Part shown: in pieces, positions 1 through 7,430 of the stretch | Layout: every line of letters starts with the position of its first letter | Numbering within the stretch: the first letter of the stretch is position 1 | Assembly (NCBI GenBank): GCA_022764505.1 | Contig: JALEQJ010000016.1 | Coordinates: 1 to 46,968 of the forward strand | Source: Phocaeicola sp. | GTDB taxonomy: Bacteria; Bacteroidota; Bacteroidia; Bacteroidales; Bacteroidaceae | Direction: 5' to 3' | DNA length: 46,968 nucleotides | Position numbers and translations under genes: made by a program | Notes under the pieces: generated by a model | The model's database searches: none | The model's input: only the letters and a program-made list of their open reading frames with translations | Told to the model about the DNA's origin: nothing

Positions 1-1
1 T

Positions 2-283
2 TCAATCACAATCCAAGCTCCCTTGTTCATAGGTAAAGGTGAACCGTTGGCTTTAATGGACTCTATAATCGACAAATCATTAGATTTGAGTTTAATAGGA
101 ATGTATAAAGACATGTATGAGATTTCAGACCTTACTTATTACATTAAGGGAAGCAAATCTCATCCAATGTATGGGAAACTATGGGGAACAGGTTGTATGA
201 TAACAGCACTCTATAGTAAAGGGTTAGAAAAGTCTTATAATGAGTTGAGAACGTATTGTAAACGGTATAATCGAATGCAATAA
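2..283 (+). CDS. C-terminal part of an unrecognised protein (5' end outside the window)
   Basis: The reading frame is open from base 2 with no stop, so the gene begins upstream of the window. A TTG codon at 23 is in frame but there is no reason to treat it as the true start. About 94 residues are visible, ending in YCKRYNRMQ. The segment is hydrophilic, mixed-charge and Tyr/Met-rich, with no signal peptide, membrane span or catalytic motif that I recognise. A strong intrinsic terminator starts 31 bases after the stop, which supports a real gene end. It lies on the downstream side of the truncated tRNA-Pro, so it may be chromosomal or part of another accessory element. No function is assigned. 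Confidence 0.45.
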   Translation, partial: SITIQAPLFIGKGEPLALMDSIIDKSLDLSLIGMYKDMYEISDLTYYIKGSKSHPMYGKLWGTGCMITALYSKGLEKSYNELRTYCKRYNRMQ

Positions 284-312
284 TTAGGGCTTCTAACGGA
301 GCATATAAGATA

Positions 313-346
313 GGGGTAGGGCAATAGTTGTCCTACCCTGTTTTTA
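313..346 (+). terminator. Intrinsic terminator of the partial upstream gene
   Basis: Arms GGGTAGG (314-320) and CCTACCC (332-338) pair perfectly, can extend by two further pairs into the loop, and are followed by a T-run at 341-345. It ends the partial gene that stops at 283. The rest of the 284-541 interval shows no convincing gene. Confidence 0.75.
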
Positions 347-531
347 TATTAGGCTTGTTCTCTAATAGAAGAGTAAAAGAACCTATGCAAAAGCAGGGAG
401 TGTGGTTATGAATGAATAAATTTCGAGGGTTAGGAAAGATTAACAGTCAATTAAATACAAATCCTATTGGTATCACAATTTGTATCGGGTTGGGCTAAGT
501 TATCCGAAAAGTGTAATCAAAAAGTAATCGC

Positions 532-570
532 CACAAACAAAAAGGAGTTAAGCCGTCGACTTAACTCCTT
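532..570 (-). terminator. Intrinsic terminator downstream of the tRNA-Pro fragment
   Basis: Read on the minus strand, AAGGAGTTAAG (570-560) and CTTAACTCCTT (552-542) form an 11-bp perfect stem with a 7-base loop, followed by TTTGTTTGT. It starts 13 bases beyond the tRNA 3' end. This is the expected position for the native terminator of a tRNA gene, and it suggests that DNA to the left of the tRNA fragment is the original chromosomal downstream side. Confidence 0.75.
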
Positions 571-582
571 AATAATCATCAG

Positions 583-624
583 TCGGGGTGACTGGATTCG
601 AACCAGCGACCACACGCCCCCCAG
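583..624 (-). pseudogene. 3' half of tRNA-Pro(GGG), truncated at the anticodon loop
   Basis: On the minus strand these 42 bases match tRNA positions 32 to 73. They comprise the loop CTGGGGG with anticodon GGG, the 3' anticodon stem GCGTG, a variable loop, the T arm CTGGTTCGAATCCAG, the acceptor strand CACCCCG and discriminator A. The 5' half is absent: the bases before the loop (ATAATA) cannot pair with GCGTG, and no D arm or 5' acceptor strand follows. A break at the stem/loop border is where tyrosine-recombinase attachment sites in tRNA genes commonly lie, so this is probably an att site. No intact tRNA-Pro is present in the window. Confidence 0.85.
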
Positions 625-636
625 TATTATTATCCG

Positions 637-2751
637 ATGCTGAATGTTGGAGAATACGTTGATGAAGAGGTTACTTTGCAGACCTTTTCAAATTATATCA
701 ATGAAAGCAGCTTGATAGTTGGCGAAGGTGTCATGTTGCATCGCTACCAGAAAGAACTCTTGGAAAGATTCAAGAGAGGGCAGAGAAATCGTATTTTTCT
801 GAGTGCTTCAACATCTTTCGGAAAAACATTCTTGATATACGAGATTGTAAGGAAGATGGAATATACTAATGTTGCATTTATTTTTCCCACCCTTTCTCTC
901 CTTTCTGAGAACTTGTTTAAGATTCATTTATCGCCTGAATATAAGTGGGTAAAGGATAACTATGTGATTCATACACTCAGTGATAAAGAGGAAATAAGCG
1001 GACGGAATCTTTTTATTTTTACTCCAGAACGATTCTTGTCTTTTTTGGATAAGAACAAAGAAATTCAATTGGATTTTGTATTTGTAGATGAGATATATAA
1101 GCTTGATAATGGTTTTATCATAGACGAGGTGTCTCAAGAGAATGAGCGAGATGTGGCGTACAGGATAGCTTTGCACGAATTGCTAAAGACCCCGCATGTT
1201 GATTCTTTACTTACAGGTCCATATATAGCACTTCCGACCAAAGATAAAAAAGATGCACAATTCTCATTTAAAACTTTCCTTGACTATTATGATTTTGCTA
1301 TTGTCAACTACAATCACTACGAAATAGTGAATAAGGTGGAGGTCTTTGCAGAAACAGCATCAACCATTGAGATTGATAACACGTTTCACTTGACATTTAC
1401 AAATAAGACTAAGAGTGCTCGCATTGTCCAACTTGTTACACAACTTTTGAATCGAGGAGAAAATGCTATAGTCTATTGCAGTACAAAAGCTTCGACGGAA
1501 AAATATGCTAAAATTTTAATTAGTGAAAATAATTACATCAAAGATGCTGATTCCAAAAAAGTAATCAGGCTTACAAACCATATAGATAGTTTATTTGCGA
1601 ATGGGAGGGGAGCACAATGGATTGTTTCAAAAGCATTAAAAAAAGGAATTGGTATACACCACGGTTCAGTTCCAAAGTATATACAGCAGGAAATTATTTC
1701 ACTGTTTAATCAGAATATTTTAAAGATCCTAATATGTACTACTACTATCACAGAGGGGGTAAATACCACAGCTAAAAACGTGATAGTGCTTTCTGGAAAA
1801 AAAGGAACGAAAGACTTAAAAAAGTTTGATGCACAGAACATAGAGGGGCGAGCTGGTAGATTTATGCAACATTATCAAGGACGGGTCTTTATTCTAGATA
1901 AAAATTTTGCGGATCGAATGAACGAAGAGGACGAATTGTTGCAACATAAATTTTTTGACAAGAATATTGATAAAAAAGATGTGGATATTGTTCTATCAGA
2001 TTCCAATTATCTCACAATCGAGCAAGAAAATAGGAAAAAGCAGTTAGAGGCTATCAAAGAAAGTGGAATAATGCCTAAAGCATGTTTTGAGGAGTTTAGA
2101 ACAATATCATATGATGACAAGATTTATTTGTACAATACAATTGCTCGCTTTTCAACAACAGATCATGAAAAGATAACAGAGTTAATAAGACGTTACGTTG
2201 GCCAAAGGAAGTCTTATCTTCCAGGTCTTGAACTTATATGTCAAACTATCCGTCCAATTATCAAAAATGACAATTTACGTTTTTATGTAGAGAACGGAAA
2301 TGATCAGTCTGGTAACTGTTATCTTGTTGGTATGATTTCTGCTTTTATTTCTAAAGGATTTTCAGGCTCGGTAAATTATCATATTAGAAAAGAAGGGGAT
2401 GTGGATAAGGGAGTTAGAAAGGCTGCTAATTTTGTTTTTAATATGCTCCGTTACCAAGTAGTAAAATATTTCGATTTATTTAATTTGCTCTACAAACAAT
2501 TTGAATCAACTCGCAAGGGTGTAAATGTTGATGAAGTTAATGGCATTGAAGCGTTATTACTCAGGCTTGAATATAGTGCAGATACAAGATTAGGAAGACA
2601 GGTTAGTGACATTGGTGCATCTTTTAATGTGGTGAAATACTATGATGTAAAAGAGAATAATCCAGATGATCGCGAGCTTATTGGAAAATATTATAACCTG
2701 CTGGATGATTATGAGAAATACAATGTCGCAAGAATAGATCAGATATTATAA
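637..2751 (+). CDS. Ski2-like superfamily 2 helicase, probable defence-associated, 5' end possibly lost
   Basis: This is a 704-residue SF2 helicase. Visible motifs are Q-like LHRYQKELL (34-42), Walker A STSFGKT (58-64), Walker B DEIYK (151-155, an unusual DExx), motif V TTTITEGVN (about 368-376) and motif VI EGRAGR (about 402-407). The RAGR form and TSFGKT are typical of Ski2-like helicases, and HamB of the Hachiman defence system is a helicase of this general kind. I see no DUF1837/HamA-type partner, so the system name is only a suggestion. The frame stays open upstream to 592, across the tRNA-Pro fragment, and there is no obvious ribosome site before ATG 637. The native N terminus may therefore have been cut off at the junction. 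The C-terminal 280 residues are unassigned. A broken gene follows 25 bases later. Confidence 0.75.
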   Translation: MLNVGEYVDEEVTLQTFSNYINESSLIVGEGVMLHRYQKELLERFKRGQRNRIFLSASTSFGKTFLIYEIVRKMEYTNVAFIFPTLSLLSENLFKIHLSPEYKWVKDNYVIHTLSDKEEISGRNLFIFTPERFLSFLDKNKEIQLDFVFVDEIYKLDNGFIIDEVSQENERDVAYRIALHELLKTPHVDSLLTGPYIALPTKDKKDAQFSFKTFLDYYDFAIVNYNHYEIVNKVEVFAETASTIEIDNTFHLTFTNKTKSARIVQLVTQLLNRGENAIVYCSTKASTEKYAKILISENNYIKDADSKKVIRLTNHIDSLFANGRGAQWIVSKALKKGIGIHHGSVPKYIQQEIISLFNQNILKILICTTTITEGVNTTAKNVIVLSGKKGTKDLKKFDAQNIEGRAGRFMQHYQGRVFILDKNFADRMNEEDELLQHKFFDKNIDKKDVDIVLSDSNYLTIEQENRKKQLEAIKESGIMPKACFEEFRTISYDDKIYLYNTIARFSTTDHEKITELIRRYVGQRKSYLPGLELICQTIRPIIKNDNLRFYVENGNDQSGNCYLVGMISAFISKGFSGSVNYHIRKEGDVDKGVRKAANFVFNMLRYQVVKYFDLFNLLYKQFESTRKGVNVDEVNGIEALLLRLEYSADTRLGRQVSDIGASFNVVKYYDVKENNPDDRELIGKYYNLLDDYEKYNVARIDQIL

Positions 2752-2776
2752 CATTTGATAGGAGGTTCGAAGATAT

Positions 2777-2830
2777 ATGATGGATATAATCTCAACTTTA
2801 GAAAGCTCAATAAGAATCGGAATGAATTAA
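2777..2830 (+). pseudogene. 17-codon 5' remnant of the next gene in the helicase operon
   Basis: A strong Shine-Dalgarno (AGGAGG at 2760-2765, rare in this window) sits 11 bases before ATG 2777. The frame reads MMDIISTLESSIRIGMN and then stops. The spacing and ribosome site look like the start of a real operon partner of the helicase that was deleted or interrupted almost at once. What the partner was cannot be told from 17 residues. Confidence 0.35.
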
Positions 2831-3200
2831 TAATTCAGATCATATATAAGGAAGGATACTTTATACCAAAACATTGAGGTCTCAATATAATGAATCAAAA
2901 GAGTTCTCTCTTTTTGGCGAAATTTTGTATATTTGCGACCGAAATGGTGAGCGTTCTTTGGCTATTCAAAACAATGTACCTCAAAGCACTCCGCTCATTT
3001 CTAAATCGTTACCAGTCCACCTTTCCTGAAATGGTAACACTCTACTCTTCAATAAGATAGTTCACAAGCGAAAAATCTCTAAGCTATGGTTTATATATTT
3101 CCCCTCGGAAGTTTATATATTCCGTGCTTAGGTTTAAATAAATTATGGTATAAAATAGAAATCTATATATAAAGGCACGCAGTTATTCCCATAGATGCTA
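2831..3200. other. Intergenic stretch without a supported gene
   Basis: Between the helicase remnant and slyD there is a promoter-like TATATTTG at 2928-2935 followed by a 38-codon frame (2944-3060) with no recognisable product. After that come the GTTTATATA tandem repeats annotated separately. I see no convincing gene here. The stretch may be decayed accessory DNA. Confidence 0.4.
3083..3143. repeat. Intergenic 22-bp tandem repeat, AT-type, copy A (3 units)
   Basis: GTTTATATA or GTTTAAATA cores start at 3089, 3111 and 3132, spaced 22 and 21 bases. The last unit reads CTTAGGTTTAAATA. The same core, spacing and GTTAGGTTTA last unit recur at 22841-22940, so this is a dispersed family and not local chance. 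It lies just upstream of the slyD promoter. Confidence 0.6.
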
Positions 3201-3208
3201 TATATTTG
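3201..3208 (+). promoter_or_regulatory. slyD promoter -7 element
   Basis: TATATTTG matches the Bacteroidetes TAnnTTTG -7 consensus and lies 27 bases before the slyD start. No clear -33 TTG is visible at the usual distance. Confidence 0.5.
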
Positions 3209-3235
3209 TAACGAAACAAATAATAGTTTATCAAT

Positions 3236-3817
3236 ATGGAACATAGATACATTACTGTAGCTTATAAATTATCTACAAAATTTAATGGCGAAATAGAGCT
3301 CGTAGAAGAAGCTCCGGAGGAACACCCATTTCAGTTTATTTCCGGATTAGAATATACATTAGAGGCATTTGAACAAAAAGTTTCAGCCTTAGCTGTAGGT
3401 GAGAACTTCACGCTTACTATCCCAGCGGAAGAAGCTTATGGTCCTTTCCGTGAAGAATTTATACAGACACACCCCAGATCTCTATTCTGCGATGAAAACG
3501 GAGATTTTGATACAGAAAATATCTTCGTAGGAAATACCATTCCACTGAGAGATGGAGAAGGTCAGCAATTCCTTGCTGTCGTAAATAACATTACAGATAC
3601 AGAAGTAGAGCTGAACTTTAACCACCCATTGGCTGGAAAAGATTTGATATTTGAAGGAAAAGTAGTTACCAATCGTCCAGCTACACCGGAAGAAATAGAA
3701 GGCGCACAAAATATGATGAGTGGCGATCACGGTGGCTGTGGTGGCGGTTGCTGTGGACACGATGATGAAGAACATCAGCATAGCGGTTGCTCGGGCTGTT
3801 GTTCCGGTTGTCACTAA
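3236..3817 (+). CDS. slyD: FKBP-type peptidyl-prolyl cis-trans isomerase, SlyD type
   Basis: A 193-residue cytoplasmic prolyl isomerase and chaperone. The FKBP half-domain is visible at both ends of the fold: GLEYTLEAFE and LAVGENFTLTIPAEEAYG near residues 38-65, and NHPLAGKDLIFEGKV near 131-146. The insert-in-flap domain lies between them. After residue 160 comes a Cys/His/Gly-rich tail (GGCGGGCCGH, then a second cluster ending CSGCH), the metal-binding tail known from SlyD, where it binds nickel and other metals. There is no signal peptide. It is a single-gene unit with its own promoter and a strong terminator. The family call is firm. Whether it serves metal trafficking here is inference from the tail. 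Confidence 0.93.
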   Translation: MEHRYITVAYKLSTKFNGEIELVEEAPEEHPFQFISGLEYTLEAFEQKVSALAVGENFTLTIPAEEAYGPFREEFIQTHPRSLFCDENGDFDTENIFVGNTIPLRDGEGQQFLAVVNNITDTEVELNFNHPLAGKDLIFEGKVVTNRPATPEEIEGAQNMMSGDHGGCGGGCCGHDDEEHQHSGCSGCCSGCH

Positions 3818-3839
3818 ATTTATTTTTCCTCATTCTTTT

Positions 3840-3884
3840 AGCACACGCTTATCTATCTGTAGTATAGATAAACGTGTGCTTTTA
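3840..3884 (+). terminator. Intrinsic terminator of slyD
   Basis: Arms 3840-3856 (AGCACACGCTTATCTAT) and 3864-3880 pair over 17 bases with one wobble. The loop is 7 bases and the hairpin is followed by a short T-run. Confidence 0.85.
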
Positions 3885-3953
3885 TAATCTGCACCTTTGT
3901 ATTTTCTCCTGAAAAAGTTGTAAAATAACTTCTTTCTCTCCACAAAGAAATAC

Positions 3954-3961
3954 TAACTTTG
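3954..3961 (+). promoter_or_regulatory. prs promoter -7 element
   Basis: TAACTTTG fits TAnnTTTG and lies 36 bases before the prs start. Confidence 0.5.
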
Positions 3962-3997
3962 CCCACACAATCAAAGGTATCTATCTTAATATAAACA

Positions 3998-4936
3998 ATG
4001 AGCGAACAAGAATCATTTAAAGTATTTTCGGGAACCAACTCAAAGTACTTAGCAGAAAAAATTTGCAACAGTTTAGGCTGTGAGTTAGGAAATATGAATA
4101 TCACCCATTTTGCAGACGGTGAATTTGTAGTTTCGTACGAAGAATCTATACGTGGACAACACGTCTTTTTAATTCAATCCACTTTCCCCAATTCGGACAA
4201 TTTGATGGAACTCTTATTGATGATAGACGCAGCGAAACGCGCATCAGCTAAGAGTATCATCGCTGTTATTCCTTATTTCGGTTGGGCACGTCAAGACCGT
4301 AAGGACAAACCGCGTGTATCTATCGGAGCAAAATTGGTAGCAGATTTATTGAGTGTAGCAGGTATAGACCGTCTTATCACTATGGATTTGCACGCAGACC
4401 AAATACAAGGTTTCTTTGATATTCCGGTAGACCACTTATATGCTTCCGGTATATTCGTTCCTTATATCCAATCTCTGAAATTGGAAAATTTGGCTATTGC
4501 TACTCCAGACGTAGGTGGTTCGAAACGTGCCAGCACTTATGCTAAATTCTTAGGAGTTCCTTTGGTACTCTGCCACAAGGCAAGAGAAAAAGCCAATGAA
4601 GTAGCTACTATGCAAATCATCGGTTCTGTAAAGGATAAAAACGTTATCTTGATAGACGATATGGTAGACACCGGAGGTACTATCACAAAAGCTGCCGATA
4701 TTATGAAAGAAGAAGGAGCAATCTCTGTAAGAGCTATCGCTACTCACTGCGTTATGTCCGGCTCTGCTTCGGAAAAAGTACAAAATTCACAGTTGGAAGA
4801 ACTTGTGTTTACAGACAGTATCCCCTACTCCAATCGCTGTGCAAAAGTAAAACAACTCTCTATAGCAGATATGTTTGCAGAAACCATACGCCGAGTAATG
4901 GACAATCAATCTATCAGTTCCCAATACATTATATAA
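3998..4936 (+). CDS. prs: Ribose-phosphate pyrophosphokinase
   Basis: A 312-residue enzyme, the normal length for class I PRPP synthetase. It makes PRPP from ribose 5-phosphate and ATP for purine, pyrimidine, histidine, tryptophan and NAD synthesis. It shows the flexible-loop and ATP region YFGWARQDRKDKPR (about 102-115), the central PDVGGSKRA, and the PRPP-binding loop VILIDDMVDTGGT (about 218-230) followed by the KAA helix. It is cytoplasmic and hexameric in the family. It has its own promoter and terminator and appears monocistronic. Confidence 0.97.
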   Translation: MSEQESFKVFSGTNSKYLAEKICNSLGCELGNMNITHFADGEFVVSYEESIRGQHVFLIQSTFPNSDNLMELLLMIDAAKRASAKSIIAVIPYFGWARQDRKDKPRVSIGAKLVADLLSVAGIDRLITMDLHADQIQGFFDIPVDHLYASGIFVPYIQSLKLENLAIATPDVGGSKRASTYAKFLGVPLVLCHKAREKANEVATMQIIGSVKDKNVILIDDMVDTGGTITKAADIMKEEGAISVRAIATHCVMSGSASEKVQNSQLEELVFTDSIPYSNRCAKVKQLSIADMFAETIRRVMDNQSISSQYII

Positions 4937-4960
4937 GAGCTGAAGTTTGAAACTTATAAA

Positions 4961-5003
4961 AAAGAACCTCCGATAAAATTTCTTATCGGAGGTTCTTTTT
5001 TTG
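4961..5003 (+). terminator. Intrinsic terminator of prs
   Basis: AGAACCTCCGATAA and TTATCGGAGGTTCT (within 4961-4998) form a 14-bp perfect stem followed by seven T residues. Confidence 0.9.
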
Positions 5004-5143
5004 GATAGTAATATCTCTTTTTAGTTGTGTGTGAGAAAGGGAACTTTTTTGATACAACTGTTTCACAACAGTTATATCAAATCTATTCCTCGTAAGTAAT
5101 CGATAATAGTTAAGTTTTTGTTTTAGTCTTTTATAAGTCTATT

Positions 5144-6079
5144 TTATCTTCTGCGTGCACCTAAGCTTCTTATGCTTTTGCTCTGTGCTTCTTCGTTATA
5201 GTTTCCTGTACGGATATTTTGTCCTCTTGTGGCATCGTTGCTTATACTTATACTCCTATTATAAGATCTATTCTCTCTATTTTCTGTAGATGAGTAAGAT
5301 CTATTGTTATTGCCACGATAAGTTCTGTTATTATTATAATCGTTGCTATTGTTATAGTCGTAATTATTATCTCTACGAGTATTCCTATTGTAGCGATAGT
5401 CATCATCATATCTATTTTCTCCATAAGTAACCCGAGAATAAGAGCTTGGTCTTCTTTGATAGTTGTAATCTCGAGATTCATTATAGTGGCGATGCTCTCT
5501 GTATCCATCAGAAGACACAGATATGCCTACTCCTACATTTCCGATTCTGAAGCTGCCTGCAAATACGGTGGAAGGTCTATGTCTATAATATCTTTGATAA
5601 TAGCCATCATCGTGATAATATCTTCTGCTGTGTCCGCCATTGTAGCTATAATAGATAGTAGGATAGTCGTAGTAATATAAATCCCTATCCGAATAAATAT
5701 TGTAAACTGATAAGTAACATCTGTTTTGTGCTACAGCCAGAGGACGATAATAGTATTCCAATGCCATAAAACGACGATATTCTCTTTCGGAAAGCACCCA
5801 TCTTAAATCATCATTTCTTTCATTCAAAAAAGTATAATAAAGATTCAGAGCGTACTCATCACGATAAGCAAGCTCAGGAAGGTAGGGCTCTATATGTGTG
5901 AGGAAATCATAATTTATTTCATAAAGCGCATCTGCTTTCATAACGTTCACTCCCAAGTCATATACCATACGATCCGTCAAAAAACGAGCATTTGTACGGA
6001 TATCTCCCAAAGTCTGTGCTGTAGAAAGCATAGCTACCATAGCTAAACTCATCAATGTGGTAAAAAATCTTCGTATCAT
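5144..6079 (-). CDS. Secreted or periplasmic Tyr/Asn/Arg-rich protein of unknown function
   Basis: The frame extends to 6148, but I place the start at ATG 6079 (MIRRFFTTLMSL) for three reasons. It gives a clean signal peptide ending near STAQ. AAAGAG lies just upstream. A good promoter (TTG-N20-TACTTTTG, 6106-6136) lies inside the longer frame. The mature protein has a folded-looking segment (about residues 25-150), then a short beta-like patch (VGVGISVSSDG). The long tail is dominated by Tyr, Asn, Arg, Ser and Asp, with repeated NN, YN and RN pairs and a basic end (SLGARRR). It probably acts in the cell envelope. The tail may be disordered or surface-adhesive (inference). I recognise no family. 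Confidence 0.7.
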   Translation of the reverse strand: MIRRFFTTLMSLAMVAMLSTAQTLGDIRTNARFLTDRMVYDLGVNVMKADALYEINYDFLTHIEPYLPELAYRDEYALNLYYTFLNERNDDLRWVLSEREYRRFMALEYYYRPLAVAQNRCYLSVYNIYSDRDLYYYDYPTIYYSYNGGHSRRYYHDDGYYQRYYRHRPSTVFAGSFRIGNVGVGISVSSDGYREHRHYNESRDYNYQRRPSSYSRVTYGENRYDDDYRYNRNTRRDNNYDYNNSNDYNNNRTYRGNNNRSYSSTENRENRSYNRSISISNDATRGQNIRTGNYNEEAQSKSIRSLGARRR

Positions 6080-6105
6080 ATTCTCTTTTTTTAATCTTGA
6101 CAATG

Positions 6106-6136
6106 CAAAAGTAAAAGGAGCATATCCCCACCACAA
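6106..6136 (-). promoter_or_regulatory. Promoter of the secreted Tyr/Asn-rich protein gene
   Basis: On the minus strand, TTG (6136-6134), a 20-base spacer and TACTTTTG (6113-6106) match the Bacteroidetes -33/-7 pattern. It decides the start at 6079. Confidence 0.6.
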
Positions 6137-6271
6137 TGTTATTTTCATAAATTAAGCGAGGAGAATTCCTATACGTGTAGGGAAATCATCTTTTCCTATA
6201 TATAAAATAGAACTCCATAAAAAAGCACAATAAAAAGATTGATTTTGCAAAGTGGATATATCAAAAAGCCT

Positions 6272-6279
6272 TATATTTG
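6272..6279 (+). promoter_or_regulatory. pta-ackA promoter -7 element
   Basis: TATATTTG fits TAnnTTTG. It lies 90 bases before pta and leaves a leader of about 85 bases in which I see no known riboswitch. Confidence 0.45.
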
Positions 6280-6369
6280 CATCAGTTAAGGCTTAATAAA
6301 AGAATAGAGGATCACTCCTTTGTTTACTAAGTCCCGAAATAGTTACTAAACTTCTAAACTATATAATAA

Positions 6370-7380
6370 ATGGACCTCATTAGTCAAATCGTAGAACGTG
6401 CAAAAGCGAACAAACAACGCATTGTATTACCAGAAGGTACCGAAGAACGTACTTTGAAAGCTGCCAATCAAATTTTGACAGACAATGTAGCAGACTTAAC
6501 TTTGATAGGAAATCCAGCAGAAATAGCTCAATTGGCTACAGATTTCGGTTTGGGAAATATATCAAAAGCTACTATTCTTGATCCGGAGAATAATCCTGAT
6601 TATGAAGAATATGCACAACTTTTATTTGAGTTGCGCAAGAGTAAAGGTATGACCATAAAACAAGCACGTGAGTTAGCAAAAAATCCCCTGTATTTGGGTT
6701 GCTTAATTATTAAGGCTGGTAAAGCTGATGGTTTGTTGGCAGGTGCAAGAAATACTACCGGCGATGTGCTTCGTCCTGCATTGCAGATTATCAAGACGAC
6801 TCCGGGTATCAGTTGTGTCTCTGGTGCTATGCTCTTATTGACACACGCTCCGGAATGTGGTGAAAATGGATTGCTCGTAATGGGTGATGTAGCTGTTACT
6901 CCTGTTCCTGATGCTAATCAGTTGGCACAAATAGCAGTTTGTACAGCCGTTACCGCACAAGCTGTGGCGGGTATAGAACCTCGTGTAGCTATGTTAAGTT
7001 TCTCTACCAAAGGTTCTGCAAAACACGAAGCGGTAGACAAGGTAACAGAAGCACTTAAAATAGCCAAAACTATGGCTCCTACTCTCAAGATTGATGGAGA
7101 GCTACAAGCAGATGCTGCATTGGTTCCACGTATAGGACAAAGCAAAGCTCCGGGTTCTGAGATTGCAGGAAAAGCCAATGTTCTGATTGTTCCCTGCTTG
7201 GAAGTAGGTAATATCGGTTATAAATTGGTAGAACGTTTGGGACACGCTACTGCTATAGGTCCTATCTTACAAGGTATAGCTTCTCCTGTAAACGATCTCT
7301 CTCGTGGCTGTAGTATAGACGATGTTTATAAAATGATAGCCATCACTGCCAATCAAGCTATTGCAGCCAAAGCACAATAA
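6370..7380 (+). CDS. pta: Phosphate acetyltransferase
   Basis: A 336-residue enzyme interconverting acetyl-CoA and acetyl phosphate. This is the short single-domain form (PTA_PTB only), without the N-terminal P-loop/DRTGG regulatory part of the long enterobacterial enzyme. Conserved blocks are VLPEGTEERTLKAA near the start, ADGLLAGARNTTGDVLRPALQ, FSTKGSAKHE, and the C-terminal GNIGYKLVERLGHATAIGPI, followed by NDLSRGCS. With ackA 50 bases downstream it forms the acetate fermentation pathway yielding ATP by substrate-level phosphorylation. It is cytoplasmic. Confidence 0.97.
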   Translation: MDLISQIVERAKANKQRIVLPEGTEERTLKAANQILTDNVADLTLIGNPAEIAQLATDFGLGNISKATILDPENNPDYEEYAQLLFELRKSKGMTIKQARELAKNPLYLGCLIIKAGKADGLLAGARNTTGDVLRPALQIIKTTPGISCVSGAMLLLTHAPECGENGLLVMGDVAVTPVPDANQLAQIAVCTAVTAQAVAGIEPRVAMLSFSTKGSAKHEAVDKVTEALKIAKTMAPTLKIDGELQADAALVPRIGQSKAPGSEIAGKANVLIVPCLEVGNIGYKLVERLGHATAIGPILQGIASPVNDLSRGCSIDDVYKMIAITANQAIAAKAQ

Positions 7381-7430
7381 CACAAGGAAATAATCATAAG
7401 ACCTTAACAAGGTTATAAAAACACATAAAT

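Noticed and set aside
583-624. Complete tRNA gene
   Set aside because: No 5' acceptor strand, D arm or 5' anticodon stem can be found next to the 3' half in the 50 bases upstream of it.
2944-3060. A 38-codon frame after a TATATTTG element
   Set aside because: There is no ribosome site or recognisable product, and it lies in a decayed region; it is mentioned only as part of the intergenic stretch.
5051-5078. An inverted repeat downstream of the secreted Tyr/Asn-rich gene
   Set aside because: The stem is good, but on the minus strand it is followed by A residues and not T, so it is not a convincing terminator for that gene.
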